A stretch of DNA of 52,269 nucleotides, taken from assembly GCA_023415035.1 (NCBI GenBank), contig JAEZLX010000207.1, positions 1 to 52,269 of the forward strand, written 5' to 3'. Numbering within the stretch: position 1 is the first letter of the stretch; each line of letters starts with the position of its first letter. The notes under the pieces are model-generated. The model was not told the DNA's origin. It was given only the letters and a program-made list of their open reading frames with translations, and searched no databases. Shown piece after piece: positions 1-7,870 of the stretch. The stretch comes from Pseudomonadota bacterium. Its GTDB lineage: Bacteria > Pseudomonadota > Gammaproteobacteria > Burkholderiales > Burkholderiaceae_C. The position numbers were made by a program, and so were the translations under genes.

Positions 1-89
1 CGCCCGCGCAGCGTCCGCCGGCACCCGCGCCGGCCCCGGCGCGCCAGGCCAGCGGTTTCGACGACATGGACGACGACATTCCGTTCTAA
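1..89 (+). CDS. ssb: Single-stranded DNA-binding protein, C-terminal end (partial)
   Basis: Only the last 28 complete codons lie in the window. They encode a proline/alanine-rich linker followed by the acidic tail FDDMDDDIPF and a TAA stop. That tail is the signature of bacterial SSB: its terminal DDDIPF docks SSB-interacting repair and replication proteins such as exonuclease I, RecO and PriA. The DNA-binding OB fold lies off the left edge. A strong hairpin follows the stop within 30 bases, so ssb probably ends its transcript here. The identification rests on the tail alone but is highly characteristic. Confidence 0.9.
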   Translation, partial: PAQRPPAPAPAPARQASGFDDMDDDIPF

Positions 90-115
90 TTCAGAAAAGA
101 ACGTTGTCCGTTGAA

Positions 116-149
116 GAAGGGCTCGCGGCTTCCAGGCCGCGGGCCCTTC
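116..149 (+). terminator. Rho-independent-like terminator after ssb
   Basis: The arms GAAGGGCTCGCGGC (116-129) and GCCGCGGGCCCTTC (136-149) form a 14-bp stem with one G-T wobble and a 6-base loop. The tail after the stem is not a clean T-run, so termination may be partial. It sits 27 bases after the ssb stop and before the next gene's likely start. Confidence 0.6.
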
Positions 150-190
150 GCGCATCTGGCCCGGCCGGGATGACCGTCTGTCCGGGCACA

Positions 191-1522
191 ATGTCCGCCA
201 TGGACAACGTCTCGCTTGTACTCCCCGCCGAAGACCCCTTGCGCCATGAGCTGCACAACGAAGTGCATGCCCGCCCTCCGGCGCGCATCCGGCTGCCTGC
301 GCTGCTGACCTATGTCGCCGTGCTGCACGAAGGGGTCAGCCGCGAACAGGAGTGGGAGCACCTGCGGCGCCTGCCGGGGCTGGAAGACCTGACACCCGAC
401 CGCCTGCAGGGCAGTTTCCTGAGCCTGCGGCTGGCCGGCTGCACACTCAAATGGGAGCGGCACACCGAATTCACGCGCTACTCCATTGTCCAGACGCTGC
501 CCGAGGGAAGTGGTCTGGGGCAGCGCGATCCCGGGCTGATGAGGCACCTGGCCGTGCCCGGCGACTGGCTCGCCGGCATCCCGGGGCAGACCTTTGCCGC
601 CATCCAGCTGGTCATGGTGACGGGCGATGTGTCCCGGCCGAAGGACTGCGTGGCGGCCGCGCGGACCTGGCTGGGCGAGCACCCGGTCGTGGCCTCGCTC
701 ATGGGCAACCAGGGGCACTCGGTTGCGGTCACCGACTTTGCCCTGCGCGATACCGGATTCGAGCGCATGCTGGTGATTGCCGAGGAGGGCACCAACGAGA
801 CCCGCACAGGCCGCATCGCGGCGCGGCTGTTGGAGCTGGAAACCTACCGCCTGATGGCGCTGCGTGGTCTGCCCGTGGCCAAGACGCTCGGGCCGATGCT
901 GGCCGAGGCCGAGCGCCGGCTGGCCGACATCACGGCGCAGATGGAGGACAAAAGATCCTCCGAGCAGGCATTGCTCGACACCCTGGTGTCGCTGGCCGCG
1001 AGGGTGGAGCGGGCGACTGCCGAGCATGCCTACCGGTTTTCCGCGACCCAGGCCTATGACGCCCTGGTCGGCCAGCGCATTGCCGAGCTGCGCGAGCAGC
1101 CGATCCCGGGCACGCAGACCATTGGCGACTTCATGCAGCGGCGCCTGTCGCCCGCCATGGCGACCGTGATATCCACGGCCAGCCGCCTGTCGTCGCTGTC
1201 CAACCGCATCACGCGCACCAGCGCGCTGCTGCGCACGCGCGTGGACATCGCGACCGAGGGGCAGAACCAGCAGCTGCTCGAGCGGCTGGCACAGGGTCAG
1301 GCAACGCAGCTTCGTCTCCAAAGTACCGTCGAGGGCCTGTCCATCGCCGCCATCTCGTACTACGTGGTCAGCCTCATCCTGTATGTGGCCAAGGCGGGCA
1401 AGGCGGCCGGCCTGCCCGTGCAGCCGGAGTTGCTGGCAGGCGCCATAATCCCGCTGGTGTTGCTGGGCGTGTGGCACACGATCCGGCGCATCCACGCCAG
1501 GCTGCACGCCGGGCACGGCTGA
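191..1522 (+). CDS. DUF3422 family membrane-anchored protein
   Basis: A 443-residue protein of the DUF3422 family, common in Alpha- and Betaproteobacteria and without an established function. The N-terminal HPLR-like segment (DPLRHELHNEVHARPPARI) is the family hallmark. The middle is mixed alpha/beta and then largely helical. Two hydrophobic helices close the protein at about residues 385-402 and 414-430, separated by a short glycine/proline turn, so it is probably anchored in the inner membrane by its C-terminus. The frame is open further upstream to 104, but the start at 191 (or 200) places the family motif near the N-terminus and lies beyond the ssb terminator hairpin. It is convergent with the sulP gene, with 21 bases between them. 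Confidence 0.82.
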   Translation: MSAMDNVSLVLPAEDPLRHELHNEVHARPPARIRLPALLTYVAVLHEGVSREQEWEHLRRLPGLEDLTPDRLQGSFLSLRLAGCTLKWERHTEFTRYSIVQTLPEGSGLGQRDPGLMRHLAVPGDWLAGIPGQTFAAIQLVMVTGDVSRPKDCVAAARTWLGEHPVVASLMGNQGHSVAVTDFALRDTGFERMLVIAEEGTNETRTGRIAARLLELETYRLMALRGLPVAKTLGPMLAEAERRLADITAQMEDKRSSEQALLDTLVSLAARVERATAEHAYRFSATQAYDALVGQRIAELREQPIPGTQTIGDFMQRRLSPAMATVISTASRLSSLSNRITRTSALLRTRVDIATEGQNQQLLERLAQGQATQLRLQSTVEGLSIAAISYYVVSLILYVAKAGKAAGLPVQPELLAGAIIPLVLLGVWHTIRRIHARLHAGHG

Positions 1523-1543
1523 TCGCCTGGCAGGCGGCGCAGG

Positions 1544-3289
1544 TCAGCGGCCCGCTGCGGGGGGCGCGTTGGCCACCAGCGCGCTCACGGCCTGGTGGTG
1601 GGTGAGGAACACACGGCCGCTCAGGTGCTCCAGGAAGTCGCTGCGCTTGAGGCGATCCATCACCGGACCCTTGATCTCGCTCAGGTGCAGCAGCGCGCCC
1701 GCGTCGCTCAGGCGCTGCTGGATGGTGCGCAGGCTCTCCAGTGCGCTGGCGTCGATGTCGTTGACGGCAGTGCACTGCAGGATCAGGTGGCGCATCCCGG
1801 GGTGGTTGGCCATTTCGGCCGAGATGCGGTCCTCAAGGTAGCTCGCGTTGGCAAAGAACAGGCTGCCGTCCACGCGCAGGCTCACGATGCCCGGGTGGGT
1901 GATCACCGAGTGGCGCAGCACGTTGCGGTAGTGCTCGGTGCCGGGCACGTTGCCCACCTCGGCGATGTGCGGGCGGCTGCTCTGCCAGATGTGCAGCGAC
2001 AGCGACGCCACCACGCCCACCGTCAGGCCACTGACCAGGTCGATCAGCAGTGTGGTCGCGAAGGTCAGCACCTGCGCGGCAAAGTCAGCCCGCGAGAACT
2101 GCCAGGTGCGGCGGAAGCTGCGCAGGTCGATCAGGCTGCCGATGGCCAGCATGATGGTCGCGGCCAGCACGGCCAGCGGCAGCTGGCTCAGCCAGGGTGT
2201 GAACAGCAGGGCGGCCACGGCCAGCAGCGCTGCCGTCAGGATGCCGGCCACCGGCGTGCGCGCGCCGCTGTCGGCCGTCACCACGGTGCGCGAGAAGCTG
2301 GCGCCAACGGCAAAACTGCCGGTCAGGCCTGCCGCGAGGTTGGCGCCGCCCATGGCGCGCATTTCGGCGCTGGTGTCGATGCGCTCGCGCCGTTTGGCGG
2401 CCATGCCCTGGGCGATGGAGATCTGCTCCACGAAGGTCAGCATGGCGATCAGCAGGGCTGGGAGCATCAGCAGGCGCAGCGCGTTGTCGGGCATGCCGGT
2501 GATGGCCTGCAGCGTGAACGAGGGCAGGCCCTGAGGAATCTCGCCCACCACGGCCAGGCCGCGTTGCGACCAGCCGCCCAGTGTGGTCAGCGCGATGGCC
2601 AGCACCATGACGGCCAGCGGCGCCGCCTTGGTGAGCAGGTCGGCGGCCGTGTTGTTCAGGCTCATGGCCAGCAGGGCACGTTTGAGCCAGCGCTTGGATG
2701 CCCACAACAGGGCGATGGCGGCCAGCCCTACGGCCAGCGTCAGACCGTGCAGCTGATGATGCTGCAGCCAGAGGCTGCGCGCAAAGTTGACCAGGTTGTC
2801 GCTGGGCAGGCGGATGCCCAGCAGGTGCGAGGTCTGGCTCATGCCGATCAGCAGCCCCGAGGCGGTGACGAAGCCCGAGAGCACCGGGTGGCTCAGGAAG
2901 CCCGCCACGAAACCCATGCGCAGCGCGCCCATGACCAGCAGCATGGTGCCGACCAGCAACGCCAGCAGCGCGCTCGCGGCGATGAACTCCGGCGAGCCCG
3001 CAGCGGCGACCGTGCCAACCGCGGCCAGCGACATGATGGAGCGCAGCGCGGCCGGCCCCACCGCCAGCACCGTGCTCGTGCCCATCAGCGCATATATGAC
3101 GGGCGGCAGCATGCTCGCGTACAGGCCGGTGACGGCCGGCATGCCGGCCAGCATGGCGTAGGCCAGGCCCTGCGGTATGAGCAGCAGTGTGACCACCGCC
3201 GCCGAGGTCAGGTCCTGTGCGAACAGCGGGCGGCCGTAGCTCCGCGCCCAGGCGAGGATGGGAAACCAGTGTTGCAGCGCGGATTTCAT
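1544..3289 (-). CDS. SulP family anion transporter with STAS domain
   Basis: A 581-residue inner-membrane SLC26/SulP permease. The N-terminal 420 residues hold the hydrophobic helices, beginning with the typical LTSAAVVTLLLIPQGLAYAM segment and the GLYASMLPPVIYALMGTS region. A cytoplasmic STAS domain follows at about residues 460-570, with VDGSLFFANASYLEDRI and CTAVNDIDASALESL. SulP proteins move sulfate, bicarbonate or other anions; the substrate cannot be assigned from sequence. Its ATG overlaps the TGA of mnmA (ATGA), so the two are very likely co-transcribed and translationally coupled. A link to sulfur supply for tRNA thiolation is tempting but unproven. Confidence 0.88.
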   Translation of the reverse strand: MKSALQHWFPILAWARSYGRPLFAQDLTSAAVVTLLLIPQGLAYAMLAGMPAVTGLYASMLPPVIYALMGTSTVLAVGPAALRSIMSLAAVGTVAAAGSPEFIAASALLALLVGTMLLVMGALRMGFVAGFLSHPVLSGFVTASGLLIGMSQTSHLLGIRLPSDNLVNFARSLWLQHHQLHGLTLAVGLAAIALLWASKRWLKRALLAMSLNNTAADLLTKAAPLAVMVLAIALTTLGGWSQRGLAVVGEIPQGLPSFTLQAITGMPDNALRLLMLPALLIAMLTFVEQISIAQGMAAKRRERIDTSAEMRAMGGANLAAGLTGSFAVGASFSRTVVTADSGARTPVAGILTAALLAVAALLFTPWLSQLPLAVLAATIMLAIGSLIDLRSFRRTWQFSRADFAAQVLTFATTLLIDLVSGLTVGVVASLSLHIWQSSRPHIAEVGNVPGTEHYRNVLRHSVITHPGIVSLRVDGSLFFANASYLEDRISAEMANHPGMRHLILQCTAVNDIDASALESLRTIQQRLSDAGALLHLSEIKGPVMDRLKRSDFLEHLSGRVFLTHHQAVSALVANAPPAAGR

Positions 3290-4503
3290 GCGGCGTGCGC
3301 CGGCACCGCGAAGGCTTCACCGGGCAGGTGGAAGGCGTCGCTGGTGATCACGCCGCCACCGAGGCAGACCTCGCCGTCGTACAGCACCGCGCTCTGGCCG
3401 GGTGTCACCGCCCACTGTGCCTCTTGGAAGCGCAGCGTGAAACCGTGGCTGTCGGCCTCGAAGGTGCAGGGCGCATCGGCCTGGCGGTAGCGTGTCTTGG
3501 CCGCCAGGCGTCCGGGCGCGGGCGCTTCGCCCGCCACCCAGCTCATGTCCCCGGCGCGCAGGCTGGGTGACAGCAGCCAGGGGTGGTCGTGCCCCTGTAC
3601 GACCCAGAGGATGTTCTTGTCCAGATCCTTGCGGGCGACGAACCACGGCTCGTGCTCGCTGCCGCCCTTTTGCGCACCCTTGGCCTTGACGCCGCCGATG
3701 CCCAGGCCCTGGCGCTGGCCCAGGGTGTAGAAGCTCAGGCCCACGTGCTGGCCGATGGTGCGCCCGTCCGGGCCCTTGATGGGACCCGGCTCCCGCGAGA
3801 TGTAGCGGTTGAGGAAGTCGCGGAACGGCCGCTCGCCGATGAAGCAGATGCCCGTCGAGTCCTTTTTCTTGGCATTGGGCAGGCCGATTTCGGCGGCGAT
3901 GCGGCGCACCTCCGTCTTGGGCAGCTCGCCCACGGGGAACATGGTTCTGGACAGCTGTGCCTGGTTCAGCCGGTGCAGGAAGTAGCTCTGGTCCTTCAGC
4001 GGGTCCAGTCCCTTGAGCAGCTCATAGCGCACGCGGGCGCCATCGCGCGCGGCCGCGTGTGATGTTCCATCCTGCCCAACGGGCTTGCCCGTGTCCGCTT
4101 CGACGCAGCGGACACGGGCGTAATGCCCGGTGGCGATCTTTTCCGCGCCCAGGCGCATGGCGTGATCGAGGAAGGCCTTGAACTTGATCTCGGCGTTGCA
4201 CAGGATGTCGGGGTTGGGTGTGCGCCCGGCCTGGTACTCGCGCAGGAACTCGGCAAAGACCCGGTCCTTGTATTCGGCGGCGAAGTTGACGTGCTCGATG
4301 TCGATGCCGATCACGTCGGCCACGCTGGCCGCGTCCAGCCAGTCCTGCCGGCTGGAGCAGTATTCGCTGTCGTCGTCATCTTCCCAGTTCTTCATGAAGA
4401 TGCCGATGACCTCGTGGCCCTGCTGTTTGAGCAGGTACGCGCTCACGGCGGAATCGACGCCGCCGCTCAGGCCGACCACCACGCGATGCTTGCTGTTCGT
4501 CAT
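3286..4503 (-). CDS. mnmA: tRNA-specific 2-thiouridylase MnmA
   Basis: This cytoplasmic enzyme makes the s2U34 modification in tRNA-Lys, -Glu and -Gln using sulfur relayed from a cysteine desulfurase. The PP-loop SGGVDS lies at residues 13-18. The catalytic cysteines are visible at C102 (in NPDILCNAEIKF) and C220 (in DSTGICFIG), and GHYAR follows at 126-130. The product is 405 residues, longer than the usual 360-370, largely through an insertion at about residues 133-157 (VEADTGKPVGQDGTSHAAARD region). The frame extends to 4608, but the start at 4503 fits the family N-terminus. A GATAAT box lies only 6 bases before this ATG and there is no Shine-Dalgarno sequence. Confidence 0.95.
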   Translation of the reverse strand: MTNSKHRVVVGLSGGVDSAVSAYLLKQQGHEVIGIFMKNWEDDDDSEYCSSRQDWLDAASVADVIGIDIEHVNFAAEYKDRVFAEFLREYQAGRTPNPDILCNAEIKFKAFLDHAMRLGAEKIATGHYARVRCVEADTGKPVGQDGTSHAAARDGARVRYELLKGLDPLKDQSYFLHRLNQAQLSRTMFPVGELPKTEVRRIAAEIGLPNAKKKDSTGICFIGERPFRDFLNRYISREPGPIKGPDGRTIGQHVGLSFYTLGQRQGLGIGGVKAKGAQKGGSEHEPWFVARKDLDKNILWVVQGHDHPWLLSPSLRAGDMSWVAGEAPAPGRLAAKTRYRQADAPCTFEADSHGFTLRFQEAQWAVTPGQSAVLYDGEVCLGGGVITSDAFHLPGEAFAVPAHAA

Positions 4504-4509
4504 AAAGGG

Positions 4510-4515
4510 ATTATC
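4510..4515 (-). promoter_or_regulatory. Possible -10 box directly before mnmA
   Basis: GATAAT on the minus strand lies 6 bases before the ATG at 4503, in the context GATAATCCC. If used, transcription would start at or next to the ATG and give a leaderless mRNA. No good -35 box is seen at 16-18 bases. A very similar box precedes nspC. Confidence 0.35.
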
Positions 4516-4680
4516 TCGCGCCACCGCGTCGGTTGCCTGTTTGTTGGGCAATCCAGTCCAAGTGCTGATGCGGCATGGAGTTTTTCCACCCGCCCAGAAC
4601 TTGTCCACAGCGTTGTCCCGTCCATCCGTGGAAGAACCGGGACAGTTCCGGAGCCCCGGGTCAGCGCGTGGGCGTGGCCC

Positions 4681-5925
4681 TCACTGGTTCCAGGGACGGT
4701 CGCCCCGCGCGTCGCGCACGCGGGTGGGCAGGCCCATGCCGTCCATCAGAGTGAGGAAGGGCGCCGGGTCGAGGTCTTCCACGTTCACCATGGTGCGGGT
4801 GTCCCAGGTGCCGTTGGCGATCAGCAGTGCCGCGGCCACGGGCGGCACGCCCGCGGTGTACGAGATGCCCTGGCTGCCCACCTCGGCATAGGCCTCGGCG
4901 TGGTCGGCCACGTTGTAGATGAACACCTCGGTGTCCTGCCCGTTCTTCGTGCCCTTGACCAGGTCGCCGATGCAGGTCTTGCCTGTGTAGGTGGGTGCCA
5001 GGCTCGCCGGGTCGGGCAGCACGGCCTTGACCACCTTCAGCGGCACCACTTCCAGGCCCTCGGCGGTCCTGACGGGCTTCTCGGACAGGAGCCCCAGGTT
5101 GTTGAGCACCGTGAACACATTGATGTAGTGGTCGCCGAAGCCCATCCAGAAGCGCAGGTCGGCCCTGGGGTAGCGGGCCGAGAGTGAGTGCAGCTCGTCA
5201 TGGCCCGTGAGGTAGGCCTTCTGCGGGCCCACCACCGGCAGGTCCCAGGTGTTGCTCACCTCGAACATGCGGTTCTCCTGCCACTGGCCTTTCTGCCACG
5301 ACAGCACCGTGCCGGTGAATTCGCGGAAGTTGATCTCGGGGTCGAAGTTGGTCGCGAAGTAGCGGCCGTGGCTGCCCGCGTTGATGTCGATGATGTCGAC
5401 GCTGCGGATGTCGTCGACGAAGCGGTCTTCGGCCAGGCGCGCGTAGGCATTGACCACGCCGGGATCGAAGCCGACGCCGAGCACGGCCGTCACGCCGGCC
5501 TCGGCGCAGCGCGCGCGGCGTTTCCACTCGTGGTTGGCGTACCAGGGCGGCGGCTCGCAGACCTTGGCGGGGTCTTCATGGATCGCGGTGTCCATGTAGG
5601 CCACGTTGCCCACGGCGATGCAGGCTTCGAGCACGCTCATGTTCACGAAGGCACTGCCCAGGTTGATGACGATCTGCGCGCCGGTGCGGCGGATCAGGTC
5701 GGCCACGGCGGCGCTGTCCATGGCATCGATGGTGTGCGCCTGCAGCACGCCATCGGGGTTTTTGAGGCTGCCCTTCTCGCGCACGCTGGCGATGATGCCC
5801 TCGCATTTGGCGATCTTGCGCGAGGCGATGTGAATATCGCCCAGCACGTCGTTGTTCTGCGCGCACTTGTGCGCCGCTACTTGAGCCACGCCGCCGGCGC
5901 CGATGATGAGCACATTGCGCTTCAT
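4681..5925 (-). CDS. Carboxynorspermidine/carboxyspermidine dehydrogenase (saccharopine dehydrogenase family)
   Basis: A 414-residue oxidoreductase that reductively condenses aspartate semialdehyde with putrescine or diaminopropane, using NADPH, to form carboxyspermidine or carboxynorspermidine. This is the alternative, S-adenosylmethionine-independent polyamine route. The Rossmann motif GAGGVAQ is at residues 9-15. Family segments VGNVAYMDTA, LGVGFDPGVVN and INAGSHGRYFATNFDPEINFRE are clear. The start at 5925 (MKRNVLIIGAGG) has an AAGGA upstream, whereas the frame-open upstream residues look non-coding. Its partner decarboxylase nspC lies just upstream (88-base gap), which strongly supports the assignment over a lysine-pathway saccharopine dehydrogenase. 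Confidence 0.9.
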   Translation of the reverse strand: MKRNVLIIGAGGVAQVAAHKCAQNNDVLGDIHIASRKIAKCEGIIASVREKGSLKNPDGVLQAHTIDAMDSAAVADLIRRTGAQIVINLGSAFVNMSVLEACIAVGNVAYMDTAIHEDPAKVCEPPPWYANHEWKRRARCAEAGVTAVLGVGFDPGVVNAYARLAEDRFVDDIRSVDIIDINAGSHGRYFATNFDPEINFREFTGTVLSWQKGQWQENRMFEVSNTWDLPVVGPQKAYLTGHDELHSLSARYPRADLRFWMGFGDHYINVFTVLNNLGLLSEKPVRTAEGLEVVPLKVVKAVLPDPASLAPTYTGKTCIGDLVKGTKNGQDTEVFIYNVADHAEAYAEVGSQGISYTAGVPPVAAALLIANGTWDTRTMVNVEDLDPAPFLTLMDGMGLPTRVRDARGDRPWNQ

Positions 5926-5975
5926 GTCGTCGAAGTCCTTTCTATCGTCGGAGGTGGGTTGAACAAAGCAGGCCA

Positions 5976-5993
5976 CCCCGTCCGGGGACGGGG
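5976..5993. other. Intercistronic perfect hairpin between nspC and its partner dehydrogenase
   Basis: CCCCGTCC (5976-5983) and GGACGGGG (5986-5993) are perfect complements separated by two G. There is no T-run, so it is more likely an mRNA-stabilising or processing stem than a terminator. It could also be a dispersed palindromic repeat, which one window cannot show. Confidence 0.4.
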
Positions 5994-6013
5994 GCTCCGG
6001 CCGCAGGGGGGAT

Positions 6014-7132
6014 TCAGGAAAGCGCGGCGGCGAAATCGGCGTAGCCGAAATCGCGCACCAGGCGCACGCTGCCGTCGAGCTCGCGTACCGCGATGGCCGG
6101 CATCTTCACGCCGTTGAACCAGTTCTTCTTGACCATGGTGTAGGCGGCCGCATCCTCGATCGAGAGGCGGTCGCCCACCTGCAGCGGGCGCTCGAAGCGG
6201 AACTCGCCGAAGATGTCGCCGGCCAGGCACGACTTGCCGCACACCATCCAGCTGTGCTCGCCGGTGTCGGGCACGACGCGGCCCTGGTAGCGGTACACCA
6301 GCAGGTCCAGCATGTGCGCCTCGATGGAGCTGTCCACGATGGCCAGGTGCTTGCCGTTGTACAGGGTGTCCAGCACCGTCACTTCCAGGGTGGTGGAGTT
6401 CTGCACCGCGGCCTCGCCGGGTTCGAGGTAGACCTGCACGCCGTACTCGCCGGCAAAGCGCCTGAGGCGCTCGGCGAAAGCCGTCAGCGGGTAGTCGGGG
6501 TGCGTGAACGAGATGCCGCCACCCAGGCTGACCCAGTCCATGCGCCGGATCAGGTGGCCGAAGCGCTGCTCAATGTGGTCGAGCATCCCGCTGAAGCGCT
6601 CCAGGCTGGCGTTCTCGCAGTTGTTGTGGAACATGAAGCCGCTGATGCCGCCGATCTCGCCGAGCGCGCGCTCGATGGCGGCCGGGTCATGCTCGCCCAG
6701 GCGCGAGAAGGGGCGCGCCGGGTCGGCCAGGTCGAAGCTGGACGAGCTCACGCCCGGGTTCACGCGCAGGCCGCGCACCTTGCCGCGCGAGGCTTCGTCG
6801 AAACGGCGCAGCTGCCCGAGGGTGTTGAAGATGATCTTGTCGCTGTGGTTCAGCACCTCGGCGATCTCGTGATCGGCCCAGGCCACCGAGTAGGCGTGCG
6901 TCTCGCCGGGAAACTTTTCCTTGCCCAGCCGCACCTCGTACAGCGAGGAGCTGGTGGTGCCGTCCATGTACTGCGACATGAAGTCGAACACCGACCAGGT
7001 GGCAAAGCACTTGAGCGCGAGCAGCGACTTGGCGCCCGACGCCTGACGAAGCCATGCCATCTTTTCCAGGTTGGGCAGCAGGCGGGCCTTGTCGATCAGG
7101 TAGTAGGGAGTGGACAAACGGGACTCGGACAT
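6014..7132 (-). CDS. nspC: Carboxynorspermidine/carboxyspermidine decarboxylase
   Basis: A 372-residue PLP enzyme of the alanine-racemase-fold decarboxylase group. It removes CO2 from carboxy(nor)spermidine to give (nor)spermidine. The PLP lysine is K41 in LLALKCFATW. FHNNCEN, the SLGGGISFTHPDYP glycine loop, and the C-terminal CGKSCLAGD carrying the active-site cysteine (about residue 302) are all present. With the downstream dehydrogenase it forms the complete two-step polyamine pathway. The ATG lacks a nearby Shine-Dalgarno, and a GATAAT box lies 7 bases upstream, as at mnmA. Whether the natural product is spermidine or norspermidine cannot be told from sequence; spermidine is likelier in this group. 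Confidence 0.92.
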   Translation of the reverse strand: MSESRLSTPYYLIDKARLLPNLEKMAWLRQASGAKSLLALKCFATWSVFDFMSQYMDGTTSSSLYEVRLGKEKFPGETHAYSVAWADHEIAEVLNHSDKIIFNTLGQLRRFDEASRGKVRGLRVNPGVSSSSFDLADPARPFSRLGEHDPAAIERALGEIGGISGFMFHNNCENASLERFSGMLDHIEQRFGHLIRRMDWVSLGGGISFTHPDYPLTAFAERLRRFAGEYGVQVYLEPGEAAVQNSTTLEVTVLDTLYNGKHLAIVDSSIEAHMLDLLVYRYQGRVVPDTGEHSWMVCGKSCLAGDIFGEFRFERPLQVGDRLSIEDAAAYTMVKKNWFNGVKMPAIAVRELDGSVRLVRDFGYADFAAALS

Positions 7133-7139
7133 GGCGGGG

Positions 7140-7145
7140 ATTATC
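7140..7145 (-). promoter_or_regulatory. Possible -10 box directly before nspC
   Basis: GATAAT on the minus strand, followed by CCCC and then the ATG, with 7 bases between. It resembles the box at mnmA and suggests leaderless or near-leaderless initiation. No convincing -35 element accompanies it. Confidence 0.35.
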
Positions 7146-7192
7146 TCCAGAGCGCTTCACGCACCGGCGTGCTGGGACATCCCGCCCCGGGC

Positions 7193-7687
7193 TCAGTCGT
7201 CGGTGTCGGTCACGGAAGGGTGGGTGATCACGAGGTCCAGCGGGTAGCGCCGGCCCGCGATGTGGTCCTCGATGCAGCGCAGCACCAGCGGGCTTCGGTG
7301 GCGATTGGCGCTGGCGCGGACCTCTTCCGGTGTCATCCAGATGGTGCGCACGATGCCGGTGTCGAGCTCGCGGCCCGGCTCGGGCTCGCCGATCTCGCCG
7401 CAGTAGGCGAAGCGCACGTAGGTGATGTCCTCGTTCTCGTGCCGCCGCTCCACGCGCGCCAGGTAGATGCCCACCAGTGCCGTGGGCCTGAAGCGGCGGG
7501 CCGTTTCCTCCAGCGCCTCGCGCGCGACGCCCTGCTCGGGACTTTCGCCGGGGTCCAGATGGCCGGCCGGGTTGTTCAGGCGCAGGCCGTCGGCCGTGTG
7601 CTCCTCCACCAGCAGGTAGCGGCCGTCACGCTCGATGACGGCGGCCACGGTGGTGTGCGGTTTCCATCGCTTGTCGGATTGTTTCAT
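7193..7687 (-). CDS. NUDIX hydrolase, NudJ-like
   Basis: A 164-residue NUDIX pyrophosphatase. The Nudix box runs from G42 to about R64 (GHLDPGES...REALEETARRF), with all metal-binding glutamates present and Ala in place of the late Gly. N-terminal TVAAVIERDGRYLLVEEH and RLNNPAGHLDPGES match NudJ/YmfB, a nucleoside tri/diphosphatase that also dephosphorylates hydroxymethyl-pyrimidine pyrophosphate in E. coli. In E. coli nudJ neighbours mnmA. Here the same pair is kept on one strand but is separated by the two polyamine genes. It starts 183 bases from the divergent pnt operon. Confidence 0.85.
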   Translation of the reverse strand: MKQSDKRWKPHTTVAAVIERDGRYLLVEEHTADGLRLNNPAGHLDPGESPEQGVAREALEETARRFRPTALVGIYLARVERRHENEDITYVRFAYCGEIGEPEPGRELDTGIVRTIWMTPEEVRASANRHRSPLVLRCIEDHIAGRRYPLDLVITHPSVTDTDD

Positions 7688-7803
7688 TTTGCGAAATTTG
7701 AAGCGTGAACTTGAGTGGGCATGCGGCCATCAGGCGGGGTTTCAAGAATTTCGAATGCCCGTAAGTGCTTGATGCGACAGATGATTTTGTGCTGTGCACC
7801 AAA

Positions 7804-7831
7804 TTGGAACAAACGGTTGTTTGCAGATAAG
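7804..7831 (+). promoter_or_regulatory. Candidate pnt promoter with palindrome in the spacer
   Basis: TTGGAA (7804-7809) and GATAAG (7826-7831) are spaced 16 bases apart, upstream of pntAA. The spacer holds the perfect palindrome CAAAC-GGTT-GTTTG (7810-7823), which could be an operator. The score is moderate, judged by eye. Confidence 0.35.
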
Positions 7832-7870
7832 CTTACGCTGACCTGTCATCAAACGAGTGAGGAGACATAC

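Noticed and set aside
1595..3490. 631-residue plus-strand frame opposite the sulP gene
   Set aside because: Biased His/Gln/Arg/Gly composition with no domain; it mirrors a clear SulP protein and spans into mnmA on the other strand.
4504..4608. N-terminal extension of MnmA to 4608
   Set aside because: The extra 35 residues do not resemble the family and precede the normal PP-loop start; the start at 4503 fits.
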